From the NCBI RefSeq assembly GCF_003335675.1, contig NZ_QPHL01000011.1:62001-126000 (forward strand): a stretch of DNA of 64,000 nucleotides, read 5' to 3'. Under the pieces are notes generated by a model. It made no database searches and was not told where the DNA came from. It was given only the letters and a program-made list of their open reading frames with translations. The position numbers and the translations under genes were made by a program. The DNA is from Winogradskyella sp. KYW1333 (GTDB lineage: Bacteria > Bacteroidota > Bacteroidia > Flavobacteriales > Flavobacteriaceae). Below, piece after piece: positions 19,858 to 30,328 of the stretch (the stretch's first letter is position 1; every line of letters begins with the position of its first letter).

Positions 19858-20400
19858 ATGTCAAGAATAGGTAATAATCCAATAACAGTTCCTGAAGGCG
19901 TTACAATTGAGATAAAAGACAACTTAATAACTGCAAAAGGTAAATTAGGTGAGTTAACTCAGGAGTATTCAGATGTTGAAATAAAAATAGAAGACGGTAC
20001 AATTACATTGTCACGTAATTCTGAAAAGAAAGATCACAGAGCAAAGCACGGTTTGTATAGAGCCTTAATTGCTAATATGATAGAAGGTGTTTCTAACGGT
20101 TGGACTAAAGAATTAGAATTAGTCGGTGTTGGTTACAGAGCATCAAATCAAGGACAGAAATTAGATTTAGCGATTGGTTTCTCACACAATATAGTAATGG
20201 ACATTGCACCTGAAGTTAAAGTTGAGACAATTTCTGAAAAAGGGAAAAACCCAATAGTAAAATTAACATCACACGACAAGCAATTAGTTGGTCAGGTGGC
20301 TGCTAAGATCCGTAGCTTCCGTAAGCCAGAGCCTTACAAAGGGAAAGGTATTAAGTTTGTTGGTGAAGAAATTAGAAGAAAAGCAGGTAAATCAGCTTAA
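19858..20400 (+). CDS. rplF: 50S ribosomal protein L6
   Basis: L6, 180 residues, a two-domain protein near the factor-binding site. MSRIGNNPITVPEGV opens it and the C-terminal signature PEPYKGKGIKFVGEEIRRKAG is intact. It lies 12 bases after rpsH. Confidence 0.99.
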   Translation: MSRIGNNPITVPEGVTIEIKDNLITAKGKLGELTQEYSDVEIKIEDGTITLSRNSEKKDHRAKHGLYRALIANMIEGVSNGWTKELELVGVGYRASNQGQKLDLAIGFSHNIVMDIAPEVKVETISEKGKNPIVKLTSHDKQLVGQVAAKIRSFRKPEPYKGKGIKFVGEEIRRKAGKSA

Positions 20401-20410
20401 TAATTGAGTT

Positions 20411-20767
20411 ATGGCATTAACAAAGAACGAAAGAAGAACAAGAATCAAAAACAGAATCCGTAAGGTAGTATCTGGTACTGAAGTAAGACCAAGATTATCT
20501 GTTTTTAGAAGTAATAAAGAGATTTATGCTCAAGTCGTGAATGATGTAACTGGTGAAACAATAGCTGCTGCATCCTCAAGAGACAAAGACTTAGCAAAGT
20601 CTAAAGGAAACAAAACAGAAATTGCCGCGTTAGTTGGTAAGGCTGTTGCTGAAAAAGCTTTAAAAGCTGGTGTTGAAACTATTTCTTTTGATAGAGGTGG
20701 TTATTTATATCATGGTAGAGTAAAATCGTTAGCAGAAGGAGCTAGAGAAGCAGGACTTAAATTTTAA
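20411..20767 (+). CDS. rplR: 50S ribosomal protein L18
   Basis: L18, 118 residues, which carries 5S rRNA into the large subunit with L5. [20 protein letters not shown] and [20 protein letters not shown] are the family blocks. It ends 6 bases before rpsE. Confidence 0.99.
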   Translation: MALTKNERRTRIKNRIRKVVSGTEVRPRLSVFRSNKEIYAQVVNDVTGETIAAASSRDKDLAKSKGNKTEIAALVGKAVAEKALKAGVETISFDRGGYLYHGRVKSLAEGAREAGLKF

Positions 20768-20773
20768 GACATT

Positions 20774-21298
20774 ATGTATCAAAAATATAAAAACGCAGAG
20801 CTTGTTAAACCAGGCGGATTAGAATTAAAAGATCGCCTAGTTGGTGTACAGCGTGTAACTAAGGTAACTAAAGGTGGTAGAGCATTTGGTTTTTCTGCTA
20901 TAGTAGTAGTAGGTGACGAAGCTGGTGTTGTTGGTCACGGATTAGGTAAATCTAAGGATGTTGCAACAGCAATTGCAAAGGCAGTGGAAGATGCAAAAAA
21001 GAATCTTGTGAGAATTCCTATTGTTAAAGGAACATTACCACATGAGCAAAAAGGTAAATATGGTGGTGCTAGAGTAAATATTATTCCTGCTGCACCAGGT
21101 ACCGGAGTTATTGCTGGTGGGGCTGTAAGATTAGTACTTGAAGCAGTTGGTGTACACGACGTATTATCGAAATCTCAAGGTTCATCTAACCCTCATAACG
21201 TTGTAAAGGCAACTTTTGATGCCTTGTTACAATTACGCGATGCAAAATCTGTTGCAAGAGAACGTGGTATTTCACTTGAAAAAGTATTTAACGGATAA
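20774..21298 (+). CDS. rpsE: 30S ribosomal protein S5
   Basis: S5, 174 residues, important for decoding accuracy. The dsRBD-like N-terminal block has [20 protein letters not shown], followed by [20 protein letters not shown] and the C-terminal [20 protein letters not shown]. It follows rplR by 6 bases and precedes rpmD by 14. Confidence 0.99.
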   Translation: MYQKYKNAELVKPGGLELKDRLVGVQRVTKVTKGGRAFGFSAIVVVGDEAGVVGHGLGKSKDVATAIAKAVEDAKKNLVRIPIVKGTLPHEQKGKYGGARVNIIPAAPGTGVIAGGAVRLVLEAVGVHDVLSKSQGSSNPHNVVKATFDALLQLRDAKSVARERGISLEKVFNG

Positions 21299-21312
21299 TC
21301 TATAAGGATAAG

Positions 21313-21492
21313 ATGGCAAAGATTAAAGTAACTAAAGTAAAAAGTGCAATCAATCGTACTAAAAGACAAAAGCTGACATTAGAAGCTTTAGGTTTAAAAA
21401 AGATTGGTCAAGTTGTAGAGCACGATGCCACACCAAATATCCTTGGTATGGTTAAGAAAGTTGAACATTTAGTTTCTGTAGAGGAAGCTTAA
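21313..21492 (+). CDS. rpmD: 50S ribosomal protein L30
   Basis: L30, 59 residues, found by reading the gap between rpsE and rplO. It reads MAKIKVTKVKSAINRTKRQK at the start and IGQVVEHDATPNILGMVKKV near the end, and finishes in EEA before TAA. The family core (short beta-alpha-beta with a conserved NTPxxLGMxxKV-like motif) is clear. It occupies the expected place in the spc cluster. Confidence 0.97.
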   Translation: MAKIKVTKVKSAINRTKRQKLTLEALGLKKIGQVVEHDATPNILGMVKKVEHLVSVEEA

Positions 21493-21508
21493 AAATATAA
21501 ACTTAAAA

Positions 21509-21961
21509 ATGGATTTAAGTAATTTAAAACCTGCAGAAGGTTCAGTAAAAAATCAAGGAAAGCGCGTTGGACGTGGTCAAGGATCAGGTAAAGGCGGTAC
21601 TGCGACAAGAGGACACAAAGGTGCAAAGTCGCGATCTGGATATTCTAAGAAATTAGGATTTGAAGGTGGTCAGATGCCATTACAAAGACGTGTTCCTAAA
21701 TATGGATTTAAAAACATTAACCGTGTTGAATACCAAGGTGTAAACATTGATACTTTACAACAATTGGTTGATGATAAGAAAGTAAAAGGAACTGTTAATT
21801 TTGAAACACTTGTTTCGTTAGGTTTAGCTGGTAAGAATGAACTAGTTAAAATCTTAGGAAGGGGAGAGTTAAAAGCAAAATTAACTGTTACCGCTCATAA
21901 ATTTACTGCTACAGCAAAGGCTGCTATAGAGGCTGCTGGTGGTGAAGCTGTAACTTTATAA
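21509..21961 (+). CDS. rplO: 50S ribosomal protein L15
   Basis: L15, 150 residues, a late-assembly protein. The Gly-rich N-terminus (GKRVGRGQGSGKGGTATRGH) and the GFEGGQMPLQRRVPKYGF motif are standard. It is 16 bases after rpmD and 10 bases before secY. Confidence 0.99.
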   Translation: MDLSNLKPAEGSVKNQGKRVGRGQGSGKGGTATRGHKGAKSRSGYSKKLGFEGGQMPLQRRVPKYGFKNINRVEYQGVNIDTLQQLVDDKKVKGTVNFETLVSLGLAGKNELVKILGRGELKAKLTVTAHKFTATAKAAIEAAGGEAVTL

Positions 21962-21971
21962 GAAATAACGG

Positions 21972-23333
21972 ATGAAGATAATAGAAACATTAAAAAACGT
22001 TTGGAAAATCACCGAACTTAAGGATAGAATAATTCTTACCTTAGGATTATTGTTAGTGTATCGTTTTGGTGCTCAGGTTGTATTACCTGGCATCAATATT
22101 AATGCATTAGGTGGTTTGCAAGCTGGAACTGATAGTGGAATATTAGGTTTATTAAATGCTTTTACAGGGGGTGCGTTTGCAAATGCTTCTGTATTTGCAC
22201 TTGGTATTATGCCTTATATCTCTGCATCTATTGTTGTTCAGTTAATGGGTATTGCGATTCCTTATTTGCAGAAACTACAAAAGGAGGGAGCTAGTGGTCA
22301 AAAGAAGATTACGCAGATAACGCGTTGGTTGACAATTGGTATTTGTTTGGTACAAGCACCTGGTTATTTAGCCAGTGTACCTGCATTATCTGGTGCACCC
22401 TCAATGAGTACGCTTTTAGTACCAGGGTTTAATGAGAGCATATTCTATTTCTCATCTGTAATCATTCTAGTAACGGGTTGTGTATTTGCAATGTGGTTGG
22501 GTGAAAAAATTACAGACAAAGGAATAGGTAATGGTATTTCCTTATTAATAATGGTTGGTATCATCGCAACTTTACCTCAGTCGTTTATGCAGAATGCATT
22601 ATCTAGAACTGAAGGTAATGGTGGATTTATGATGATCCTTATAGAATTAGTAATTTGGTTCTTAATCATTTTAGCATCGGTATTCTTGGTAATGGCAGTA
22701 AGAAAAATTGCTGTGCAATATGCAAGAAGAACAGCATCAGGAGGCTATGAAAAGAATGTGTTTGGATCTAGACAATTCTTACCATTAAAGCTTAATGCTT
22801 CAGGTGTAATGCCAATCATTTTTGCACAAGCAATTATGTTTGTTCCAAGTTTAATAGGAGGATCTTCTTTATTGAAAGAGACTACTACTGGACAATGGAT
22901 GCAAACCAACTTTTCAGATATATTTGGATTTTGGTACAACCTAGTATTTGCATTATTAATTATTGTATTTACATATTTCTATACTGCGATTACAGTACCT
23001 ACAAATAAAATGGCTGACGATTTAAAACGCAGTGGTGGATTTATACCAGGTATTAGACCAGGTTCTGAAACATCTGAGTATTTAGATAAGATTATGTCGC
23101 AAATAACATTACCAGGCTCTATATTCTTGGCTCTGATAGCTGTGTTCCCAGCCTTTATTGTTAAGCTTATGGGTGTTCAACAAGGTTGGGCATTGTTTTT
23201 TGGTGGTACATCACTATTAATTATGGTAGGCGTAGCTATAGATACAATGCAACAGATTAATTCTTACTTATTAAATAAGCATTATGACGGCTTGATGAAA
23301 ACTGGTAAAAACAGAAAAGCGGTTGCACAATAA
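21972..23333 (+). CDS. secY: Preprotein translocase subunit SecY
   Basis: SecY, 453 residues, the protein-conducting channel of the Sec system. Ten membrane helices can be counted, with an early GININALGGLQ loop, the ALGIMPYISASIVVQLM segment of TM2 and the lateral gate, and the C-terminal KRSGGFIPGIRPG cytoplasmic loop with the conserved Arg that contacts SecA. It is followed by infA after 9 bases; the adk and map genes often found here in other phyla are absent. Confidence 0.99.
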   Translation: MKIIETLKNVWKITELKDRIILTLGLLLVYRFGAQVVLPGININALGGLQAGTDSGILGLLNAFTGGAFANASVFALGIMPYISASIVVQLMGIAIPYLQKLQKEGASGQKKITQITRWLTIGICLVQAPGYLASVPALSGAPSMSTLLVPGFNESIFYFSSVIILVTGCVFAMWLGEKITDKGIGNGISLLIMVGIIATLPQSFMQNALSRTEGNGGFMMILIELVIWFLIILASVFLVMAVRKIAVQYARRTASGGYEKNVFGSRQFLPLKLNASGVMPIIFAQAIMFVPSLIGGSSLLKETTTGQWMQTNFSDIFGFWYNLVFALLIIVFTYFYTAITVPTNKMADDLKRSGGFIPGIRPGSETSEYLDKIMSQITLPGSIFLALIAVFPAFIVKLMGVQQGWALFFGGTSLLIMVGVAIDTMQQINSYLLNKHYDGLMKTGKNRKAVAQ

Positions 23334-23342
23334 ATTAATATT

Positions 23343-23558
23343 ATGGCAAAGCAAGCAGCAATAGAACAAGACGGAACAATTATAGAAGCATTATCAAATG
23401 CTATGTTTCGTGTGGAATTAGAAAATGGTCACATTGTGACTGCACATATTTCTGGTAAGATGCGTATGCATTACATTAAGTTGTTACCAGGTGACAAGGT
23501 AAAATTAGAAATGAGTCCATATGATTTAACAAAGGCTCGTATAACTTATAGATACTAA
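23343..23558 (+). CDS. infA: Translation initiation factor IF-1
   Basis: IF-1, 71 residues, an OB-fold factor that closes the A site during initiation. [20 protein letters not shown] and [19 protein letters not shown] match the family throughout. It sits between secY and rpmJ. Confidence 0.98.
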   Translation: MAKQAAIEQDGTIIEALSNAMFRVELENGHIVTAHISGKMRMHYIKLLPGDKVKLEMSPYDLTKARITYRY

Positions 23559-23584
23559 TAATTAGTATTTAAAAACTAATACAG

Positions 23585-23701
23585 ATGAAAGTAAGAGCAT
23601 CAGTAAAGAAAAGAAGCGCAGACTGTAAATTAGTACGACGCAAAGGAAGACTTTACGTAATTAACAAAAAGAATCCAAGATTCAAACAAAGACAAGGGTA
23701 A
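23585..23701 (+). CDS. rpmJ: 50S ribosomal protein L36, zinc-free form
   Basis: L36, 38 residues, read directly from the gap between infA and rpsM. It starts [20 protein letters not shown] and ends NPRFKQRQG. The usual four zinc ligands (three Cys and one His in E. coli) are reduced to one Cys: the other positions are Ser, Asn and Phe. This is the C-minus type. It ends 2 bases before rpsM. Confidence 0.97.
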   Translation: MKVRASVKKRSADCKLVRRKGRLYVINKKNPRFKQRQG

Positions 23702-23703
23702 TT

Positions 23704-24078
23704 ATGGCAAGAATTGCAGGTGTAGACATACCAAAACAAAAAAGAGGAGTTATCTCTTTGACTTATATCTATGGAATAGGTAGAAGTAGAGCGAAAGAAA
23801 TTTTAGCAACTGCTAAAGTAGATGAAGGCACTAAAGTTCAAGATTGGACAGATGATCAGATAGGAGCAATCCGGGAAGCGGTTGGTTCTTATAAGATTGA
23901 AGGTGAATTACGTTCTGAAACACAATTGAACATTAAGCGTTTAATGGATATTGGATGTTACAGAGGTATTCGTCATAGAGCTGGTCTTCCTTTAAGAGGT
24001 CAACGTACTAAGAATAACTCTCGTACTAGAAAAGGTAGAAGAAAAACAGTTGCTAACAAGAAAAAAGTAACTAAGTAA
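23704..24078 (+). CDS. rpsM: 30S ribosomal protein S13
   Basis: S13, 124 residues, at the head-P site with bridges to the 50[21 protein letters not shown] opens it, with [20 protein letters not shown] and [20 protein letters not shown] following. It starts the alpha cluster. A 107-base AT-rich gap with short direct repeats follows it. Confidence 0.99.
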   Translation: MARIAGVDIPKQKRGVISLTYIYGIGRSRAKEILATAKVDEGTKVQDWTDDQIGAIREAVGSYKIEGELRSETQLNIKRLMDIGCYRGIRHRAGLPLRGQRTKNNSRTRKGRRKTVANKKKVTK

Positions 24079-24148
24079 TAATTAAAGACATTAGTCATTA
24101 GTAATTAGAAGTTAGATGAATCTGTCTGAAATGTAAAAGTTTAGGATT

Positions 24149-24172
24149 CTAACAACTAAAAGCTAACAACTA
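24149..24172. repeat. Short direct repeat in the rpsM-rpsK gap
   Basis: CTAACAACTA occurs at 24149-24158 and again at 24163-24172, 14 bases apart. Related TTAG-rich sequence upstream (about 24090-24115) is partly complementary to it, so an imperfect hairpin is possible. The rest of this 107-base gap shows no gene or promoter consensus. Confidence 0.5.
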
Positions 24173-24185
24173 GAAACTAAAAAAC

Positions 24186-24569
24186 ATGGCAAAGTCAAGT
24201 ACAAAAAAACGTAAAGTAATTGTTGATGCAATAGGAGAGGCGCATATCACAGCATCTTTTAACAACATCATCGTTTCTTTAACAAACAAAAAAGGTGACG
24301 TAATTTCATGGTCATCGGCTGGTAAAATGGGCTTTAGAGGTTCTAAAAAGAATACTCCTTATGCAGCTCAGTTAGCAGCAGAAGATGCAGCGGCAGTAGC
24401 AAAAGAAGCTGGATTGAAGAAAGTAAAGGTTTATGTAAAAGGTCCTGGTAACGGTAGAGAATCTGCTATCAGATCAATTCATAATTCAGGTATAGAAGTT
24501 TCAGAAATCATTGATGTAACTCCATTACCACATAACGGTTGTCGTCCACCTAAAAGACGTAGGGTATAA
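24186..24569 (+). CDS. rpsK: 30S ribosomal protein S11
   Basis: S11, 127 residues, on the platform at the E site. [20 protein letters not shown] opens the core, and the closing signature [18 protein letters not shown] is intact. It lies between rpsM and rpsD with unusually long gaps on both sides (107 and 132 bases). Confidence 0.99.
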   Translation: MAKSSTKKRKVIVDAIGEAHITASFNNIIVSLTNKKGDVISWSSAGKMGFRGSKKNTPYAAQLAAEDAAAVAKEAGLKKVKVYVKGPGNGRESAIRSIHNSGIEVSEIIDVTPLPHNGCRPPKRRRV

Positions 24570-24594
24570 GGTAGGCTAATTCACATTTAATGTG

Positions 24595-24602
24595 TAATTT
24601 TG
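24595..24602 (+). promoter_or_regulatory. Possible internal promoter -7 box ahead of rpsD
   Basis: TAATTTTG matches the TAnnTTTG box exactly and lies in the 132-base rpsK-rpsD gap. No TTG lies 17-23 bases upstream, so the match is only half a promoter. Confidence 0.3.
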
Positions 24603-24629
24603 CAGACTGAAAAATTAATCAAGTATAAC

Positions 24630-24688
24630 TGAGAGATTAACGATTGTAAGAGGATAAGTTTAAGACCTTAATTTTACAATCACTCTCA
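24630..24688 (+). promoter_or_regulatory. Long stem-loop immediately upstream of rpsD, possible S4 site
   Basis: TGAGAG (24630-24635) pairs with CTCTCA (24683-24688), and GATTGTAA (24642-24649) pairs with TTACAATC (24674-24681). That gives 14 pairs with an asymmetric internal loop (six bases on one side, one on the other) and a 24-base apical loop. The element ends 13 bases before the rpsD ATG at 24702. S4 autoregulation through an mRNA structure is established in E. coli and Bacillus; extension to this gene is an inference. Confidence 0.55.
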
Positions 24689-24701
24689 AATTAAATTTAA
24701 A

Positions 24702-25307
24702 ATGGCAAGATATACTGGTCCTAAAACTAAAATAGCTAGAAAATTTGGTCAAGCTATATTCGGAGAAGATAAAGCCTTCGATAAAAGAAACTATCCTCCT
24801 GGTCAACACGGCCCAAACAAAAGAAGAGGTAAAAAATCTGAGTATGCTATCCAATTAATGGAGAAGCAAAAAGCAAAATATACTTACGGTATATTAGAAA
24901 AGCAGTTCAGAAATATGTTCAAGAGAGCTACTGCAGCTCCTGGTATTACTGGTGAGGTATTACTTCAATTTTGTGAATCTCGTTTAGATAACGTGGTATA
25001 TAGAATGGGTGTTGCTCCAACGAGAAGTGGTGCAAGACAATTAGTATCTCATAGACACATTACTGTAAATGGTGAAAAGGTGAATATTCCTTCTTATCAA
25101 TTAAAAGCAGGAGATGTTGTTGGTGTTAGAGAGAAGTCAAAATCACTAGAAGCTATTCAACATTCATTAGCTAACTCAAGCAATGTTTACGAATGGATCA
25201 CTTGGAACAACGATAAAATGGAAGGAACCTATGTTTCTGTTCCAGCAAGAATCCAAATACCAGAGCAAATCAACGAGCAATTTATCGTTGAACTTTACTC
25301 TAAATAA
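24702..25307 (+). CDS. rpsD: 30S ribosomal protein S4
   Basis: S4, 201 residues, a primary 16S assembly protein. The N-terminus ([16 protein letters not shown]) is the Cys-less variant. The S4 RNA-binding domain has [20 protein letters not shown] and [21 protein letters not shown] strong stem-loop precedes the gene, and a 96-base gap follows before rpoA. Confidence 0.99.
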   Translation: MARYTGPKTKIARKFGQAIFGEDKAFDKRNYPPGQHGPNKRRGKKSEYAIQLMEKQKAKYTYGILEKQFRNMFKRATAAPGITGEVLLQFCESRLDNVVYRMGVAPTRSGARQLVSHRHITVNGEKVNIPSYQLKAGDVVGVREKSKSLEAIQHSLANSSNVYEWITWNNDKMEGTYVSVPARIQIPEQINEQFIVELYSK

Positions 25308-25403
25308 TAAAACTAATCATATTGGTATTTAGCCAAAGGGTTTATTAGTGGTCTTCAAACTAATATACCGCGCAACTAAATAACAATTAAAACGAAGACA
25401 AAA

Positions 25404-26396
25404 ATGGCAATATTAAATTTTCAGAAACCCGACAAAGTAATCATGATTGATTCTACTGATTTCGAAGGTAAATTCGAATTCAGACCATTAGAACCAGGTT
25501 ATGGTTTAACAGTAGGTAATGCATTAAGAAGAGTATTATTATCTTCTTTAGAAGGATTCGCAATTACATCAGTAAGAATAGAAGGCGTAGATCACGAATT
25601 TTCTACAATCTCTGGTGTTGTTGAGGATGTAACTGAAATGATTTTGAACTTAAAGCAAGTAAACTTTAAGCGTCAAATTGATGAAATTGATAACGAAACT
25701 GTTACGATTTCAATCTCTGGACAAGAGCAAATCACAGCTGGTGATTTTCAAAAGTTCATTTCTGGTTTCCAAGTTTTAAATACAGATCTAGTAATCTGTA
25801 ACTTAGATCCGAAAGTTAACATCAACATGGAACTAACTATCGAAAAAGGTAGAGGTTATGTTCCTGCTGAAGAAAACAAAAAAGCATCTGCACCTGTAGG
25901 TACTATTTTTACTGATTCAATCTACACACCGATCAAAAATGTTAAGTATAGCATTGAGAATTTCCGTGTAGAGCAAAAGACAGATTACGAAAAACTAATT
26001 TTCGAAATCATTACTGACGGATCAATTCACCCGAAAGATGCTTTGACTGAAGCAGCTAAAATATTAATTCACCACTTCATGTTATTCTCAGATGAACGTA
26101 TAACATTAGAAGCTGATGAAATTGCTCAAACGGAAACTTATGATGAAGAATCACTTCACATGAGACAACTATTGAAAACTAAATTAGTTGATATGGATCT
26201 TTCTGTACGTGCATTAAACTGTTTAAAAGCAGCTGAAGTAGATACTTTAGGAGATTTGGTGTCATTCAACAAAAACGATTTAATGAAATTCAGAAACTTC
26301 GGTAAGAAGTCTTTAACAGAGCTAGAGGAATTAGTGAGCGTTAAAGGGCTTAACTTCGGAATGGATTTAAGTAAATACAAATTAGACAAAGATTAA
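25404..26396 (+). CDS. rpoA: DNA-directed RNA polymerase subunit alpha
   Basis: Alpha subunit, 330 residues. The N-terminal dimerisation domain has [20 protein letters not shown] and [20 protein letters not shown]. The C-terminal domain (about 255-325) has the HhH-like [19 protein letters not shown] and the [16 protein letters not shown] helix, the surface that binds UP elements and activators. It lies between rpsD and rplQ as in other alpha operons. Confidence 0.99.
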   Translation: MAILNFQKPDKVIMIDSTDFEGKFEFRPLEPGYGLTVGNALRRVLLSSLEGFAITSVRIEGVDHEFSTISGVVEDVTEMILNLKQVNFKRQIDEIDNETVTISISGQEQITAGDFQKFISGFQVLNTDLVICNLDPKVNINMELTIEKGRGYVPAEENKKASAPVGTIFTDSIYTPIKNVKYSIENFRVEQKTDYEKLIFEIITDGSIHPKDALTEAAKILIHHFMLFSDERITLEADEIAQTETYDEESLHMRQLLKTKLVDMDLSVRALNCLKAAEVDTLGDLVSFNKNDLMKFRNFGKKSLTELEELVSVKGLNFGMDLSKYKLDKD

Positions 26397-26463
26397 TTAT
26401 AAACTCCTTTATATTTTGCTCCTCAAAAGGGTTGAAGCAAGATAAAGGTTTAAAACAAGAGTC

Positions 26464-26937
26464 ATGAGACACGGAAAAAAATTCAACCATTTAGGCAGAA
26501 AGACTGCGCATAGAAAAGCTATGTTGGCAAATATGGCATGTTCGTTAATTGAACATAAGCGTATTAATACAACAACGGCTAAAGCTAAAGCTTTGAAGCA
26601 GTTTATTGAACCAATGATTACTAAGTCTAAAACAGATACAACTCACAATAGACGTATTGTATTTTCTAGATTGAGACAAAAAGAGGCTGTTGCAGAATTG
26701 TTTAGAGATGTTGCTGCAAAGGTAGGTGATCGTCCAGGTGGTTATACGCGTATTATCAAATTAGGTAATAGACTAGGTGATAATGCAGATATGGCAATGA
26801 TTGAATTAGTAGATTACAATGAGCTTTACAACGCTGGTAAACCTGCTAAGAAAACAACTCGTAGAAGTAGAAGAGGTGGTAAGAAGGCAACAACTGTTCC
26901 ACCAGTTGATACTAATGCTTCAAACGAAGAAGAATAA
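26464..26937 (+). CDS. rplQ: 50S ribosomal protein L17
   Basis: L17, 157 residues. The core ([20 protein letters not shown], then [16 protein letters not shown], and [20 protein letters not shown]) is standard. It has a C-terminal extension of about 35 residues that is first basic ([16 protein letters not shown]) and then acidic (NASNEEE), a common Bacteroidota feature compared with about 127 residues in E. coli. It is the last gene of the super-operon, followed at once by a strong terminator. Confidence 0.99.
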   Translation: MRHGKKFNHLGRKTAHRKAMLANMACSLIEHKRINTTTAKAKALKQFIEPMITKSKTDTTHNRRIVFSRLRQKEAVAELFRDVAAKVGDRPGGYTRIIKLGNRLGDNADMAMIELVDYNELYNAGKPAKKTTRRSRRGGKKATTVPPVDTNASNEEE

Positions 26938-26962
26938 ATGTTAATAAGCATTAATAAATATC

Positions 26963-26996
26963 AAGGATAAACTTTTTAGGTTTATCCTTTTTTTTT
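26963..26996 (+). terminator. Terminator of the ribosomal super-operon
   Basis: AAGGATAAAC (26963-26972) pairs with GTTTATCCTT (26980-26989) around a seven-base loop. A run of nine T (26988-26996) follows. It is a clear intrinsic terminator after rplQ. Confidence 0.9.
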
Positions 26997-27018
26997 GGAA
27001 TTTTGTGAAAATCAAATT

Positions 27019-27666
27019 ATGAGGATTTCTTTAATTATTATTTTCTTCATTGGACTTCTCGCAAGAGCGCAAAACCTGCCTGCTGTAGATATAGTTAGTG
27101 AGTCTGGTTTTATTGTCAACGATGCCAATTCTGAACTAGGAATTGAAGGTTCTGTCTATCTTAACGAAAGTTGGGATACTGTTGCTGAAGTTATCACACC
27201 AGAAGATAAAAGTTATTCAATAAAGGCGATCAATTATAACGTAAAGCTAGAAACCTTTGTTGTAAAATCTGAAGAGGGTAAGTTGCTCACGCTCAACAAT
27301 GAAAAAGTAAAATATATAAAATATAATTCATCAATATTTGAAGTTATAGGTGATAAGTATTTTGAGCAATTTTCAAAAGGTGAAATCAATATTTTCAAAT
27401 CATATTATTTGGTGACTATATCTGGTGCAATAGATCCAATGACAAAGGATAAGCTTACCAATGATAAATATGCTATTAAATCAAAACTTCATCTGATGGA
27501 AGGTGATGATTTGATAGAATTTAAACCTACAAAGAAGAATATTTTCAAACTCTTTTCTAAGGAGAAGGCAAGTATGGTTAAAAGCCACATGAAAAAGCAG
27601 AACCTTTCGATAAGAGATGAGGATGAATTAAAACAAATATTAAACTATTATTCGACATTAAAATAA
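27019..27666 (+). CDS. Uncharacterised exported protein
   Basis: A 215-residue protein from the ATG at 27019. The frame runs 8 codons further upstream, to a TTG at 26995 inside the preceding terminator T tract, so the internal ATG with a textbook signal peptide (MRISLIIIFFIGLLARAQ) is preferred. The mature part is a beta-rich domain with no motif I recognise, ending in a charged helix (LSIRDEDELKQILNYYSTL). Homologues next to carA in related genomes would support a shared unit: the gap to carA is only 23 bases. The function is unknown. Confidence 0.8.
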   Translation: MRISLIIIFFIGLLARAQNLPAVDIVSESGFIVNDANSELGIEGSVYLNESWDTVAEVITPEDKSYSIKAINYNVKLETFVVKSEEGKLLTLNNEKVKYIKYNSSIFEVIGDKYFEQFSKGEINIFKSYYLVTISGAIDPMTKDKLTNDKYAIKSKLHLMEGDDLIEFKPTKKNIFKLFSKEKASMVKSHMKKQNLSIRDEDELKQILNYYSTLK

Positions 27667-27689
27667 TTGAAATAGAAAAAAGAAAGCAA

Positions 27690-28793
27690 ATGAAATACAA
27701 ATCGAGAAAAAAAGCACTGATATTATTGGCTGACGGCACAATATTCTATGGAAAATCAATAGGTAAAGAAGGTAGTGCATTTGGTGAAGTGTGTTTTAAT
27801 ACTGGTACAACAGGTTACCAGGAAATTTTTACGGATCCTTCTTATTATGGTCAGTTAATGGTGACGACCAATGCACATATTGGAAATTATGGCACAAAAG
27901 AAGATGAAAACCAATCGGATACTGTTAAGATAGCTGGTTTGATTTGTAAGAATTTCAGTTTCGAATATTCCCGACCTGGAGGTGATGTATCTTTAGAAGA
28001 TTACTTTGAAAATCATAATACATTAGCCATCTCTGATGTTGATACGCGAGCTCTTGTGAGCTATATAAGAGATAATGGTGCTATGAATGCTGTGATTTCA
28101 ACTGATGTAGATAATATCGATGGTCTTAAGAAGCAGTTGGCAGAGCAACCAAACATGGAAGGTTTAGAGTTGGCTTCAAAGGTATCTACAAAAGAACCGT
28201 ATTTCTTTGGTGATGAAAATGCTACGTATAAAATTTCAGCGTTAGATATAGGTATTAAAAAGAACATTCTTGTAAACTTGGCAACAAGAGACGCCTATAT
28301 AAAAGTATTTCCTCACAATTCTAAGTTTGAAGATTTAGAAGCTTTTAATCCTGATGGATATTTTATTTCAAATGGACCAGGTGATCCGGAGCCATTGTTA
28401 GAAGCACAAGATGTTGCGAGAGAGATAATAAAAAGGGATAAACCATTATTTGGTATTTGTCTAGGGCATCAAGTTATTGCATTAGCCAACGGTATTTCAA
28501 CATATAAAATGCATAATGGTCATAGAGGTATTAATCACCCAGTAAAAAACTTGATTACAGGTAAGGGTGAAATTACTTCTCAAAACCATGGATTTGCAAT
28601 TAATAGAGAGGAGACAGAGGCGAATCCCAATGTAGAGATCACCCATTTGCATTTAAATGACAATACGGTTGCTGGCATTAAAGTAAAAGATAAGAATTGT
28701 TTCTCGGTACAATACCATCCAGAGGCAAGCCCTGGTCCAAATGATTCCATTTATCTATTTGACCAGTTTTTAGAGAATATTAAGAACGCTTAG
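27690..28793 (+). CDS. carA: Carbamoyl-phosphate synthase small subunit
   Basis: CarA, 367 residues, the glutaminase subunit that supplies ammonia for carbamoyl phosphate (arginine and pyrimidine synthesis). The N-terminal domain has GEVCFNTGTTGYQEIFTDPS. The class I glutamine amidotransferase domain has the nucleophile Cys in PLFGICLGHQVIAL, and the His and Glu in VQYHPEASPGP. carB is not next to it; a terminator and then eno follow. Confidence 0.98.
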   Translation: MKYKSRKKALILLADGTIFYGKSIGKEGSAFGEVCFNTGTTGYQEIFTDPSYYGQLMVTTNAHIGNYGTKEDENQSDTVKIAGLICKNFSFEYSRPGGDVSLEDYFENHNTLAISDVDTRALVSYIRDNGAMNAVISTDVDNIDGLKKQLAEQPNMEGLELASKVSTKEPYFFGDENATYKISALDIGIKKNILVNLATRDAYIKVFPHNSKFEDLEAFNPDGYFISNGPGDPEPLLEAQDVAREIIKRDKPLFGICLGHQVIALANGISTYKMHNGHRGINHPVKNLITGKGEITSQNHGFAINREETEANPNVEITHLHLNDNTVAGIKVKDKNCFSVQYHPEASPGPNDSIYLFDQFLENIKNA

Positions 28794-28801
28794 CAAATAA
28801 A

Positions 28802-28837
28802 AAACGCAATAAAACTTATTCTTTATTGCGTTTTTTT
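28802..28837 (+). terminator. Intrinsic terminator after carA
   Basis: CGCAATAAA (28805-28813) pairs with TTTATTGCG (28822-28830). Flanking A and T runs extend the stem, and seven T follow (28831-28837). Confidence 0.9.
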
Positions 28838-28884
28838 AGTTACGAAAACATTATAGTAAATATTAATCGCAAATATGATTTTTG

Positions 28885-28917
28885 TTGGGTTTAACGCTGG
28901 AGATTTTCGTAATTTTG
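28885..28917 (+). promoter_or_regulatory. Promoter of eno
   Basis: TTG (28885-28887) and TAATTTTG (28910-28917) are separated by 22 bases, a full match to the Bacteroidota housekeeping consensus. It sits 29 bases before the eno start. Confidence 0.75.
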
Positions 28918-28934
28918 AATCAAATCAATAATAA

Positions 28935-30236
<1,302 letters not shown>

Positions 30237-30257
30237 TTAATACTATATACTTTTGAC

Positions 30258-30288
30258 AAAGGCAGCATGTTAATGTTGCCTTTTTTGT
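30258..30288 (+). terminator. Intrinsic terminator after eno
   Basis: AAAGGCAGCAT (30258-30268) pairs with ATGTTGCCTTT (30273-30283) with one G-T pair and a GTTA loop. It is followed by TTTTTTGTTTT. Confidence 0.85.
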
Positions 30289-30328
30289 TTTAAAATTCTT
30301 ACAATATTTCGAAAAATAGAACAGATAA

